Of a DNA stretch of 64,000 nt, positions 27,301-39,656 are shown in pieces; the stretch's first letter is position 1; each line of letters starts with the position of its first letter. The position numbers were made by a program, and so were the translations under genes. Source of the stretch: Neelides folsomi (Eukaryota > Arthropoda > Collembola > Neelipleona > Neelidae); assembly GCA_034687125.1 (NCBI GenBank), contig JAQGBZ010000026.1, positions 186,001 through 250,000 on the forward strand, in the 5' to 3' direction. Below the pieces are notes generated by a model. That model was not told the DNA's origin. It made no database searches and saw only the letters and a program-made list of their open reading frames with translations.

Positions 27301-28318
27301 GTGGTGGGAAAAATGAGGGGATTAAATTCAATAACGCCATCATGATAATAATTCCATAATTCAATTCTCTACATGTTCTTCAGCCTTCTACACACGATAT
27401 TTATATTCACTTACTTTTAGTAGACCAAGTATGGTTGTATTTAATATATCCTGCTTATAATATATCTTACTCAATAAATATGAATTGTTGTGAGCTTCAG
27501 CTTCATGGCTTTCATTTAGAGTGAAGGGAACCCCGGGACTAATTTGCTCAATGGACTTTTATCCCCCAGCTTTTGTTATTATTCACGAGGGTTGAGGTCC
27601 AAGAGTTTCCTGCCCCGTTTCCGGATTTATTGCCCACAGATTCATCATACGCATAAATAAATATGATAATTCTCAATTTTGCTCACAATACGTGAACACA
27701 AAGCAGATAAAATATTTTATCAATTCCCATCAATTATTTATCCATATTTTTTGAACCATACAACAATAAGTTCCAAAAGTGTGATTTGAGTTTAAAAAAA
27801 TCTGAAGCCATAATTTCTCATTGAATTTAACTGATATTTTGATTTATCTACTTTTCTGATAACATCAGGTAGCACATTTACCTGTATAGTATTTACGTAT
27901 ATTGAAATCTTAGAGTTATTAAATTAGTGAAATGGATTTGATGGTAAAGCATCGAGAAAGAGATGTGATCATGTTTTTGGGGATAAATTTGATGGGACTG
28001 AGGGAAGGTTGAGAGAGAGGAAGGAGCGTGTCAAGGGACTCTAGAGAAATGGGAATAAATGGCTTTTCAGAGATTTCGACTCCTGATCGATGTCCTGTGA
28101 CAAAACACCGTGAAATTAATTGAGGAAAACAACCGGAATGCAACGGAGAGATTGAAAGACCAATTCATCCAATACAATTCTTACCATGTAGTATTTTTCC
28201 CATATATTCATACCAGATATTCGAACCATATTTATACTCATCCCAAGGTATTCACTATGTAGATATTCCTATACTATTTGTATTTAAAGCTACAACCGTG
28301 CATGATGATACATGATGA

Positions 28319-28519
28319 TCTATTTCTCGTAGACGTCCCCGTAGACGTAGACGAGGACGAGAGCAGAAACCTCGTAGGATCATTATTGTTCCAACAACTT
28401 CCTCATCTCCTTTCCCATTGAGGGATGTGAGTAGATTGATTCCGTCGCTCAAGAGGTTTTTTGCAGCTGCTCTCGCAATTCCTACAATCACTACCAAAAC
28501 CTCCCAAAAAATCCCATAG
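28319..28519 (+). CDS. possible arginine-rich exon, unknown product
   Basis: This 66-codon plus-strand frame begins with an arginine-rich block (SRRRPRRRRRGREQKPRR), continues with IIIVPTTSSSPFPLRDVSRL and a basic/hydrophobic stretch, and stops at 28517-28519. It has no ATG; a possible acceptor (tttctcgtag) lies at its start. The minus strand over the same bases is also open in two frames, one reading a hydrophobic run followed by DCRNCESSCKK. One of the three may be real, but the sequence alone does not decide which. Confidence 0.2.
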   Translation, partial: SISRRRPRRRRRGREQKPRRIIIVPTTSSSPFPLRDVSRLIPSLKRFFAAALAIPTITTKTSQKIP

Positions 28520-29413
28520 ACCCAAGAGAGTCAAAAGATACACAAGTGATTTTAGTGATTAACTTCCAATTATTATTATTTTCATTTTTTATTCAATAAT
28601 GAATCAACATTTTTTTCCAACTTGAAAAATATTCACATTTAAGGATATATAGTATTTATGTAAAAGTAATATAAGTTTAAGTATGTATAAAAATTGCATA
28701 CCTAGGTATGAACAATAACTTATAATTATAATTACAATTACATTATTTACATATAAAAAAATAAACTTACATGGAGTGGGCTTCTACCTAACGAAATCAA
28801 TTTTGATTAAATTATTAAACCCAAAATATAATTTGATTTGATCGGCAAAATGTATCATTTTTGTATTCGGAAAAGAATGATTGAATTAATGTGACTGTCT
28901 GAATGTGAGTTAGCAGAATGAAGAAATGAATCTGTTGAGAAAACCTGCTGCTCTCATTCTGTCTAATAAGAAATTGAATAAGTCGTTCTTTTCAGTTCGT
29001 GGTCAAGATTCTCATATCTTCCGTCCGTTCTCCGCCGCCCATCAACCTCTCAACTTTTCCCCATCATTTCTCAATTGGGCAAAGTGCCATAGGGTTTTCT
29101 TTCCCTTTATCAGCATCTCTTTCAAACCAATAGCAGATCAAACGTCAACCAACTATAAAATTACATATAAAATATAGCTCTCTTAAATTTAAATTATAAA
29201 TTATGACAAGTGCCATTTATCTCATGAATCCAATATACCTAAATAACTATTTAAACATAAAATATGAAAAATATATGGTCAAATTTTCAAAATAACTTTG
29301 AAGAAAACGCCATAGAACAAACTTTTGAATAAGATCAATTTTTGTCATTTAATGGTATTTTACAAAATTGTTGAATGGAGTAAAATGATGATCCATGTTA
29401 ATTTTAATGTAAT

Positions 29414-29818
29414 TTAATGGTTTGTGTTGATGAAGACGAGAGAGGAGACAACGAACGTCACCGGAATGTAAATAGTAAAGACGGAGGTTTGAGAATAAAT
29501 TGATTCAACGAGATTAGGAGGGAAATTAGGGGGTTGGGAATTTGCGGGCAGTGGGAATGATCTAAGGGGGGATGAAGAACCCTTGCAACAGAGGAAGCTT
29601 ATGGGTGCGGAGAGATAAGGGAGAGAGGAACCAGATTCCTCATTTGCTGACACTGACTTATTCCTTTCACAAAAGGGACCCAATTTGGAAGTATAATTCG
29701 AAGTAAACGGGGGAATTATACACACATCAACTGATTGTCCTATGGAGAGAATTCTTTTGCCCTTTTGAGGCTCAAAAAGAAGTTTGCCATTCAAAAACTT
29801 TGTTCTTATATTTAAGAA
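29414..29818 (-). CDS. possible exon or small ORF with hydrophobic tail
   Basis: The longest unexplained open frame of the desert: about 130 codons on the minus strand, without an ATG near its start. It is rich in S, P and N, has a CCKG pair, and ends in a hydrophobic stretch (FTIYIPVTFVVSSLVFI) just before the stop, as a tail anchor or GPI signal would. Codon choice is mixed and no family was recognised. A terminal exon with an unseen upstream part or a chance open frame are both possible. Confidence 0.2.
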   Translation of the reverse strand, partial: FLNIRTKFLNGKLLFEPQKGKRILSIGQSVDVCIIPPFTSNYTSKLGPFCERNKSVSANEESGSSLPYLSAPISFLCCKGSSSPLRSFPLPANSQPPNFPPNLVESIYSQTSVFTIYIPVTFVVSSLVFINTNH

Positions 29819-32607
29819 CGGGAGCTCAATGGTGAGTTAAGTGAAAGAAATTCCTACTTGCTTATTCAACTCTGACAACCATAAATTTAATTGCAGGGAA
29901 TGAACATTTGGTTCGGAATCTCCATACAATAAAACATTCTTTTGAATTTATAAACTTTTATCATCTTTTAATTTATAATTTAGATCATTCCTTAATAAAT
30001 TAAATCCCATTAGAAAAAAAACATAAATTATATGTAAAAGTTTATAAAATAATTTTATTACCATTATTGTTTAAATTTTAATTTACATTTTTAACATGGT
30101 TCATTATTGTAATGGGTATACTCAACTGTTATTGCTAAATTTTTAATTAAAAGAAAATGATTAAATTGATGAGTTACGAAAGAATGAGACAATAGGAATT
30201 AAAGAGACAATAAAAGAAGACGTTTGTGAAAACGTGGGTTTGAGAATGACAGTGACAATAAAACGATTGAGAAGATCCAAATTTACTGGCGGCTGTTGGG
30301 GGAGATGCTCCGGCCCATAAATAGTAATTCGGTAGATGTAATCACCAGGCGGAGGGTGAGTTCCCTTACGGGTGAAAGCTGTTATTCCCTTTTGCCTGAC
30401 TCTCCCGAAAAAGTCATATTTTGAAATTGAGATCTCTTATCAAGGAAAAAGTTTTTGTACACTTCCACTTGCTAACTGTCACGTTAAGGATAAATTACAG
30501 CTCCAGCTCCAAACTTTACACTGCGTCTCTCCCGAATATGAAAATACCTCTTTTGTACTTTTCTCCTTTCTTTTCTCCTTCCTCCTCTTTAATTATCACT
30601 TTAATCTTACCACTTTCAACCTTTTTTCTACACTTTTCTTCAACTTTCCAAGTTCTTGAGTTCGATTACACAAATAAACATGTTTAAATTAACAAAAGCC
30701 TTAAACATTAATTATTTTTCAAAATGTAACAATTTTACAAATTTTTATGAATGAAAATTTAAAATATCTTAAATACTTTTAAATTGTAAAAAAAGCAATT
30801 GCTTAATTGGTAAAAACAAGTACAATTGTGGTAAAATTGTATGTTTAAAAATTATTAAATTAGGCACGAATGTTTACGTTTTCTAAATAATAATAGTTAA
30901 ATTAATTCAAATTTGTATAATAAGTTTATAAGTACAATGGCGTAAAATGTTTCCTTTAGTGTATTTAGCTAATTAAATCATTTCTCCCTCGATTCCCCCA
31001 AATAGCCACAAAATAGTTAGAATGTTGCCTACGGCATTCGGATGCAGAAGTGAATTTTAAGAGCGGAGAAATCTGCATGGAGTGATGGAGGAAGATAATA
31101 AAAGATGCGAGTCGTATTGTATTGAGTATAATAAAGTGGTTAGAGAACTCTTGGTCTCCTTTTGGCTCTCGGAGGAAGAAAGAAAGTCGTAAATCCCCGG
31201 GCCGTAAAATTAATTCAAGAAGGAAGGGTGACTTACTTTATTAGGCTCAGAGGGCGAGTTGAGAGTTAGATAAAAGGAAGAAACGGTTTAGATATGCAAA
31301 ACAGCCACTTCCACAACTCTGACCTCAACTTTTACCCTCAAATTATCCAAACATGTCGGAAAGTTGGGGGCCATCATAAACTCTCCACCTTCGCTTGCCC
31401 ATTCTAATCATCTTCCTAATTACAATTGGAATATTACCCAAACTCCCAACTTTCCATCTTAAACATACACTTCTCTCCATCTCTTCATCTCATCATCTTC
31501 TTCTGTATTACTAATTTCTATACAGCTTTTGTATACATATTATAACAATAACTATTAGAATATTGTAAGTACTAATATCTATTATATACATTAAATAGAC
31601 AATTAGTTATTGTAGTTATACATATTTCATACAATTTGCTACACAAGCAATGGTACAATAAGTCTATTGTATTTTCTTACACAATGGTCGGGGTTTGAGT
31701 CTTTAAGACAATTAGAGATTAGAAGGAAATCGGGTTATTCTGGATAGTTAACAAGGAATGGTTTTAAATGTTTTAACGGGGCGACCACGTGGGTGAAAAG
31801 ATAATCTGTTCATGGGCCACCTTGGTCGTATCTCACTTTGTGATCTTCTTCTTCTCTCGTCTTATGCTCTCTTCGCTTCAATGACTCGCCCCAACTTCCC
31901 TCATTTATAAGATAACATTCAAAGTTTGAGCCATTTGAGCGTCGAATTTATTGAAAGATGCAAAACTCGGCCTGATTCCATAAGATGCGAATGAATGGGA
32001 AATCCCAATTCCTCCCCTTATGGCATCAGGTAGGGTTAATAAATTCGGAAAAATCTTGTTCTCAACTTTCTCCTTAAAGGAATTAAATGAATCATCTGCT
32101 CGGACCTTCAGCTTTTTTATCCCAACAAATTTTTATGTTTTTCGGGTTTATGGTTTGAGTTTTAGACTCTTTGTGCTTAGATGAATAAACTAACCATTTT
32201 GAAGCTATGTTTTATTTATTTATCACAGGGTGCATTTTACACATTTTAATTAAAATTGACTATTTATTTACTCATTATACGCTAATTAAGGTTTATTACG
32301 ATCCGGCTTAGTTTTTAATAAAACAAAAGCTATCCTAGTTGTTATCCAAAGTGAAATAACGAGACACTTGATTGAATTAACTTTTATACAATATGGTAAT
32401 GTACATTACAATTGCAATTAACAGAATTAACGTAATTAAACTAGTTTACATTTAAGAATCTTATTATAAATGAATATTAATTCAATTTTATGACACAATT
32501 AAAGAATTCAAAGCAGACTCATCTACAATGGTAGCCTTCAGCTTACACATACAATTAATCAATTTTTTCATTAAGGATTTTAAGATTTATTTTAAGGATT
32601 CTGGGGA

Positions 32608-33473
32608 TTAAATTAAATTCATTTGCTTTTGATGTTCAATTTCTTCAGCTCTATCTTGATGAGCAGTCATGTGTCTGGTTAAATGATGACGTTCCCTAAA
32701 TGTTTCATGACAAACCGGGCATTTAAGTTTCTCTTCTCTTTTTTTCTTCTGTGGGTCTGAGTCTCTCTTATGATGCGACCTCATATGATAAACCAAATCT
32801 GAAGTCATCCGAAACCCAATGTTACATTTTGCACACACGTTCTGTGCAGGCAAAGTGAGGGAAGTGAGCGAAGGAGGCAAAAGCGTCGTTGGATTCAAAT
32901 TGTTCGTCCCAGCACTTCCCGTTGACCCGTTCGATGACCCGCCACTGCTATTGTTGTTATTGTTGTTGTTTCCATTTGTCACTGGTGGAGAAAATTGCTG
33001 ATGGAGGTGCAAACGAGTTTGGTGGATTTCCATCGACTGGTGATGGGGAATGATAAGGTTTGTATAGGGATAAGGAATGATTCCGTAGGGTTCTGGGAAA
33101 TTAATCGGCCCGTTCATGAGACGCGGTTTTGGGTAAATTAAATCTTTATCGAATTTGAGGGGATGATACGGAGAATGGAAATTGGGATGGGACTGGGGAG
33201 GAAATTTTGAATGGGCGGTCGTGGGCGGGAAAAGAGTAAAACTGGAGGAAGTGATCGTGGGGACGTCGAGGGATTGATGGGGAATGTACAAAGGGTGCAA
33301 GTCGGGTTCGGAATCGCGGATCTTTGGCTTCAATTCCAGAGGAGATTCCTCTTTGGGTCTTTTGGTGTGTTTGGAATGTTTTCCGCGAAGGTTTAGCGGG
33401 ACGTCGTGACGGGAAATGAGAGACGATTTGTGAGATTCGTTTGGAGAGAACGATGGGGAAGGAGTGAAGGAAG
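32608..33473 (-). CDS. C2H2 zinc-finger transcription factor, PRDM8/ZNF488-like, last exon
   Basis: Probable nuclear DNA-binding regulator; only the 3' terminal coding exon is visible. Acceptor ttttcag at 33480-33474; 866 bp, entered with one base of a codon from the previous exon; stop at 32608. In order: a Ser/Pro/His-rich low-complexity stretch, a VPLNLR motif resembling a CtBP-binding PLDLS site, an Asn/Gly/Ser run, then two zinc fingers. Finger 1 is CAKC-x12-HMRSH, containing GFRMTSDLVYHMRSHHK; finger 2 is CPVC-x12-HMTAH, containing REEKLKCPVC and FRERHHLTRHMTAH. These two fingers and their basic linker match what I recall of the C terminus of PRDM8 and ZNF488. A PR domain would lie in upstream exons, none of which I could identify up to 36.9 kb, so the 5' part may be beyond a long intron. 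Confidence 0.8.
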
Positions 33474-36400
33474 CTGAAAAATAAGTGAAATTAATTATTT
33501 GAAGGAATGAGAATTGTACCGGTCTACCATTTTTAATAAATTGTAATTGAAATATATTAATATAATCTTAATATATGAATTTTAATTTAAGCGTGATTAC
33601 ATCGAGCTGGACGAATAAATTCCTCATTTGGAGTCGAAATGAATTTTTTGTTCGTTTTCACCTCTGTTTCGTTCTCATTTTGTCCGGTGAGGAAAGCAAT
33701 GTCGAAATTTCGCTTTTTCCTTTCCCCCTCCTGAACTCCTTCTTTTCCACTTGGAACGGTCATCTCAACCAATCCCATTGTACATCAATTCATTATTTTT
33801 ACACAAATTGTTCAAATACGACAAATATAATTGAAAACAGAAAAAAGAAAACTTTTGTGAACTTTAAGATTAAACAATTTTATAAAAGAAATTAAAATTT
33901 ATGTACAACTTTAACTTTATTCTTTTTCATTTCGTCTTTTTGAGTTTACGTTGAATTCATATGAACTTGGATAAACTAACTAAGATTAACTAAGTAGGCA
34001 TTATTTAGAAATTGAATGTTTTTTCGATTGTAATAAAGAGAGTTTATTAAACTTGAATGGTTATTTGACTGAAGGTGTGTGGAAAGGTTGGGGGTTGATC
34101 GAAGAGGAGGGTTGGTTCAGAGCAGATGTGTCAAGAGCAAAAGGGAGGGTGAGTTGCAAGGACGAGAGTTTTGAGCCAACTGGTCGGGTCCTTCCCACTC
34201 CGGTTGAGTTTATCCTCCGGAATAAGCCCCGAGCCCAGCGGCAGGCCCCGACTTTCGAACAAGTGGGCCACACGTTGTTGAGGTCCCCCATATTTTACCC
34301 ACTTGACCATATGCGGAGACCCCGCGTAACAATAATGTCCGGGCTAAAAGAGAAAATATGCCAATCCTCCCAATTTACCTAATCCGCTCGACTCCGACCC
34401 TCATCAACAACAAATCCCTCAATGGGATCAATGGAAAGAGAAAATGAGGATTCTCTCCGACGCGCTCTCACGAATCTTCCTCTTTCCCACTTGACTCAAT
34501 GGAGTTGATTTAATTTACGGATTTAATTCAATTCGCAAAATTACATTTTCCCATTTCATAGGCTATTTAAAGTAATGAATTTTATACCGTACAATTTAAA
34601 ATGTATTAATTAAAATTAAAATTAATGCTAACAAAATTGTTCGATTATGCCAATTTATTTTTATAAAAAATATTTAATATTTTGTTAAAATATGTTCACA
34701 GTTTGGTAAAGGTAGAATCAATGGAATGCAACAGTGCGAGTTTTAAGAAGTTAACTGAATATTTTTGTAATCTATAGAATTTGGATATTATTTTCATCCT
34801 TAGCCTCTGAGTGATTGAAATCCGAGCTGTGTGTGATTTTGAGGGAGAATGGATGATCTTTCTTTATTCAGGATGGAAGGGAAGCTGAGTGAATGAATAG
34901 ATGTGAGTGAGTCGAAACAATTATTCCTCTCCGGGACTCCTAATGGAGGCGAACAGACCATGAAGGCGTATAAATAAAACCGGCCCGATCATCGTAATAG
35001 TTTATCGGCTTTATCCCCCCACATATGGACATCCCCGACGTTCCTCTCCTCACCCAATCTGTCCTTAATTTGATAAAGGCGTCGCTTCCGCCGCTAACTC
35101 GACTCGAAGGGCTCCCTTTTTTTACTAAAGGGAGATCCGCGGAAAGGGAGGGGAGAGGGACGTTGGGCCGGGCGAGGGGAGATGGAAGGAATTCGCCTCG
35201 GTTTGCCATACATCTTCATCAACCATTTGGTAATTGACATCCTCGGAAAGAACATCGCCCCATTCACTTCCGATTTTTCATCATTCGCCCAAGTGACCCT
35301 ATAAAACCAATCGCTTAATGAAATTTAATTCTCCTCTTCACTTTTTACTTAAATTATGTCCAATACACAACTTGAAACTTTCCACAGATCATTAGCTCCA
35401 TTTCCCTTTTATTTTACACAAAAGAACCGTAATCAGATCAATAATTTTATAAACGGATTTTTTTAATTTTCAACACTTTAAAAAATTTAAAGCTCGATTA
35501 AAATATTAATTAATTATTTTTTTAATAAAGTATAATATATTGCACTTTTTATTAGGACAACTTCATTAAAAGTTCCTTATTCCAAAAATTTCAAAATATA
35601 ATATCAATATTGATACTTAAGATTTAAGATCATATATTTTATATTTTGAGGGAAATGCTTAAATATTATTTATATATAACAATTTAATTCATGGGTTTTT
35701 TATATTCTTGCTTTTAGGTATTCTCTACCAAGGCTTGTTTGATGAGAATGTAATTTAAAGGGCGAGAAGTAAAATAGCTAATGTATTGAAATTGTGGTGT
35801 TTTGTATGTAAATTGTGGTCTGGAGGCGATTTGGCTTCCCCTCCACACAATCTGATTGTCTAGTGAAAGTAAACGTATTTGGAGGAGTGAAAAGATGATG
35901 GCCAAATGTTGTTAGTGGATTGTAATGGGATCCTCAGGACTTTCCTCAAACAACTCTCATCAACTTATCATCTTTTATCTTCAATCACAATCTCATTCGC
36001 TCAACACACTCAACACCATCAACAGCTCCTCGAGTTAAAAAGAACCCACAAATGCCTTTACCAGCCTAAATATAATAACGTACAATAACGCCATGTTCAC
36101 AAAGACATCAATTTACTCGCTTTTATCATTCTACTAAATTCCTATTTTGACTCAATTACAATTTTCATGCATTTATGATCATTAGACCAAAATTCTCTTG
36201 TGGTATTTATTTAACACAAAATTCCAAAAATTACATTTTTAATAAATTTTAATATTTCAATATTTTTTATATTTACAAATTGAGATCAAATACATTATAT
36301 TATAGAGAAGAATCTTGAAGAAGAAGGAAAAAAAGTGGAAGAGTTTTCTATGTGTTTTAGACGAAGGATTTTGAGTGAGAGAAAGTTGAATTGATTCCTT

Positions 36401-36956
36401 TTGCCTTATGAATTTCCCAAATGGGGTTCTTCGATCCGATTGAATAAATGTGAATGGAGGGGCGGAGGGGGAATCTCGTGAGACATAAAATATGTCTCAA
36501 CTACATCTGTGCTACAGAGTTAGGAAAGAAAAGTAATAAACAATTTGTATGAATCTTTGAGAGATGAAAGATTTCCACCTTTGATTCATGGCCAGATCCT
36601 CGGAGTGCTCAGACCAATTCCCAAAACTTTCACATTTTTTAAGCCAACTTGATGGGATTTGAGAACATTCCATATGATTTCAATCCAATTTCCTTCCAAG
36701 CTCCAAACGGCCATAAGCTTGAGAAAACCCAAATATCAAAAATTCTTTCTACCATTATTTATTATTAAATCTTTATGGAATATGCCATCAATATGGTATA
36801 AAAATATTCTATGTATACTTATTATATCCTAAACTTTTTATTAATTAATTAATTACTAATATGTATTTATTAAAATTGGAATTAATTTACTGTTATCGAT
36901 ATTTTTTATTTGTGGTTCATTAAGTTAATTAAGAATGACAAGCAGTTGACATTTAA
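33474..36956. other. upstream region or long intron of the zinc-finger gene
   Basis: No exon with the required phase (one leftover base) and a recognisable PR/SET domain was found on the minus strand. GC-richer islands at 34050-34400 and 34920-35290 are open in several frames on both strands but show no domain. Given the zinc-finger gene's orientation this is either its upstream regulatory DNA or a long intron. The 3' end of the SET gene follows at 36957. Confidence 0.45.
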
Positions 36957-37823
36957 TTAAGATCGATGATGGTATTGAGGTCCTCCCATGATATCTCCAT
37001 TCATCCCATGATTCCTTTCTTCCAACCCAATCTTGAAGAATGCGACCGCTTCTTTGAATAAAGTGTTCTTCAAGATATCCCCGACAGTGAATTCGTACTC
37101 GGCGTCGATGCTGAGATAGAGCCATGAGAAGAAACTGCGTTCTCGTTCTTGAAGTAAAGTCACCTTCTTCGGATTCACAGCATCCGCCTTGGCACTTTCT
37201 TCAATCCTTTTCATGAGCTCATTTTTCCAAACGATTGTTGGGTTCTTGAAGGTCGGTGGTTGATCTTCTTCAGAGCTCATGTGAAATTCCTTGGTGAGGA
37301 CTTCATTCTCCAAGTGAGGATTCTCATCAAAGGTGAACATCAATTTAAATCCTTTGTTCTCTCCCTCAAAATCCTCAAACTCCACTTTCTGGAAAAAATC
37401 AATCGATAAAAATGAAAAATGTATTATTTTATTAACTAATTAATTATTAAAACATGTAAATAATATAGTAAACTCTATAATTATTAAATCTGCAATCTAC
37501 AATATAGAGTATTAAAATAATTTTTTAATTACCTTTAAGAATTTTAAGCATTGAAGATCAGCAACGTTGAGATTTGGAGCGATTTCGGGATGGTTGATAA
37601 CAACGGTCGACCAGAATTGTGGGATTGTATCAGCGATCTCTTGAAGCTCGTTAATTGCCGGCTTCTTCAATTCATCGTATTTCTTGATAACTTCTTGAAT
37701 CTCTTTGTTGGCTTCCTCGTTCCATTTCTCTATCTTCTTCTCCCACTCGTTCAACTTCGACATTCCTTCAGCGTTGACTTCCACTCGCTCTCCATCGTGT
37801 CTTGATCTCTTATTGGCACTCAT
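36957..37823 (-). CDS. SET: SET/TAF-I (I2PP2A) family histone chaperone, tailless
   Basis: NAP-family proteins of the SET subgroup bind histones, belong to the INHAT complex and inhibit PP2A. Two exons: 37823-37533 and 37388-36957, both phase 0, 240 aa. The N-terminal third is the dimerising coiled coil (LNEWEKKIEKWNEEANKEI, KKYDELKKPAINELQEIAD), followed by the family core IPQFWSTVVINHPEI, a DLQCLKFLKKVEFEDF strand pair, FTFDENPHLENEVLTKEFH and SFFSWL. These line up one for one with human SET. After the core the protein ends with a short neutral tail rich in Gly, Asn and His. The long Asp/Glu tail typical of SET is missing, and no acidic run follows in another frame before the stop. The next gene upstream, PSMA2, is divergent, 582 bp away. 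Confidence 0.92.
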
Positions 37824-38405
37824 CGTAGCTTTTCCCAATTCCAAGTGAGAAAACGGCAAAACGAGAAAACGGAAAATGAATTCAAACAACAAATGAATAC
37901 AAATCATAAATCACTTGAAAAGCGATTCCATGTTTTTTTCTAACCATTAATTAAATTTCTATAACGATAAATTTCCTTAAAAATCAAGCAGTTAATTTCC
38001 ATAACGGAGTTTAAGCTTAGATGAACACTATTCATTATTTAAATATTAAATTGGCAGTTGTTAATTAACTGTTAATTAACAGTTATTAATTAATTCTTTC
38101 AATCTATTCGATCAATTAATCATCTTTTAAATTAATAAAAGAGAATTAAATGAAAAGAAAGCGAACAAAGAAAGTTTGACTTTGATTGTGAGTGGCTATA
38201 CTGACTATAGTTATAAGGCACTAGATATTGCGAATCAAAGCGGATTTTCGCCATCTCATTCCCTATGTATTTCTTCCTTTGATCATTGGAGTCTTCGAAT
38301 TTGAAATCCGCATTGTCACTTCTTGATTCTTCTTCTCGTTTTCGACATTTAATTCCTTCAAAATTTAATTCCAAATCGAGGGGTCAGTAAAAGGATTATT
38401 GAACA
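37824..38405. promoter_or_regulatory. divergent SET / PSMA2 intergenic region
   Basis: The two start codons face away from each other across 582 bp, so both promoters must lie here or overlap. The SET-proximal half is AT-rich with ttaattaactgttaattaac-type palindromes (about 38057-38078). A minus-strand frame at 38132-38374 is open for about 80 codons without a start codon near its beginning. I treat it as chance or untranslated sequence, but a small upstream exon cannot be excluded. No TATA box is obvious. Confidence 0.45.
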
Positions 38406-39656
38406 ATGGCTGGATCATCCGAGAGATATAGCTTTTCTTTAACTACCTTCAGGTAAGGATCTAAACAGAATTAAGAAGACAAATCTTCAAAACCGGCTTC
38501 AATTTTTCTCTTTAATATTTCCATACAAACTTTTCTGACATTCTGACTCAACAATTAAGATAAATAATTCCTTATATCATTAATATCAAAAGCATTAAAG
38601 AAAGAACTACTATGTTATATAAATTTTAAAATATTTATTGTTTTAGCCCAAGTGGGAAACTCGTCCAGATTGAATATGCTCTTGCTGCTGTTGCATCAGG
38701 AGCTCCGACAATTGGGATCAAAGGTATTTAATAAGCCATCATTACTTTTTAATTTGTTAGCTAATTCAGCTAATTTGAATAAATATTGATTAATTTTTAT
38801 TGAAATTAGCCGTCAACGGTGTCGTGCTTGCTACAGAGAAGAAGCACAAATCCATCTTGTATGATGGAACGAGCGTTTGGAAAATCGAGTCGATTGATCC
38901 TTACATTGGAATGTGCTATTCCGGTTAGTTTTAACAATTAATGATCATAACTTCATTTGACTGAATTCTTTTTACAAATTAGCTCATTTTCATATTTATT
39001 CAAGGGATGGGGCCTGATTATCGACTTCTTGTGAAGAGTGCCAGAAAAGCGGCTCAACAATATGAATTGATGTATGATGAGAGGATTCCAACTGTTCAAC
39101 TTGTTCAGCAAGTTGCTTCAATCATGCAAGAATACACTCAATCCGGGTATAGTACAATTTTAATCAGGCTTCCAACATCCATGTACCTAATTAAACTTAT
39201 TAATTTTATCCCCTTTTATGTTAAAATTTAGTGGCGTTCGACCTTTCGGTGTTTCTTTACTAATTTGTGGCTGGGACGATGGGAAGCCTTTCCTTGTCCA
39301 ATGTGACCCGTCGGGTGCCTACTTCCCATGGAAGGCCACTGCAATGGGGAAAAATTACATCAGTGGAAAAACTTTCCTTGAAAAACGGTAAATTGAAACA
39401 CTAAATTGCCTGCCGGCTGGTCAAATGATAAATTATAAGATAAATAAGTACTCTCAATTAAAATTTTAATGGATTGAATAGGTATAAAGATGACATTGAA
39501 TTGGAAGACGCGATTCACACTGCGATCCTCGCTCTCAAAGAGAGCTTCGAAGGGCAAATGACTCCAGAAAACATTGAGCTTGGAGTCGTCACGGCTAATG
39601 GATTCAGGAGACTCACCGTCAATGAAGTGAGGGATTACTTGGCGAATGTCAATTGA
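38406..39656 (+). CDS. PSMA2: 20S proteasome subunit alpha type-2
   Basis: Structural subunit of the outer alpha ring of the 20S proteasome; alpha rings gate substrate entry and do not cleave peptides. Six exons: 38406-38452, 38647-38723, 38810-38923, 39005-39146, 39232-39387, 39482-39656; all phases match and give 236 aa, against 234 in human. The N terminus has the alpha-subunit signature (residues 8-27: [13 protein letters not shown] then LVQIEYA). Further alpha-2 blocks are [59 protein letters not shown] and [15 protein letters not shown]. There is no N-terminal threonine protease residue, as expected for an alpha subunit. PSMC3 follows on the same strand 500 bp downstream. Confidence 0.97.

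Larger units (their letters stand above)
18362..32607. other. second gene desert with GC-richer islands
   Basis: Fourteen kilobases between the phosphate transporter and the zinc-finger gene without a gene I can assemble. AT-rich DNA is interrupted by GC-richer islands near 20.5-21.1, 22.3-22.7, 24.1-24.5, 25.6-25.9, 27.0-27.3, 28.3-28.5, 29.4-29.8 and 31.0-31.5 kb. A few islands have an open frame beside a plausible splice site and are listed separately at low confidence. The islands could be exons of an unseen gene, regulatory elements of the neighbouring zinc-finger gene, or chance. Confidence 0.5.
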
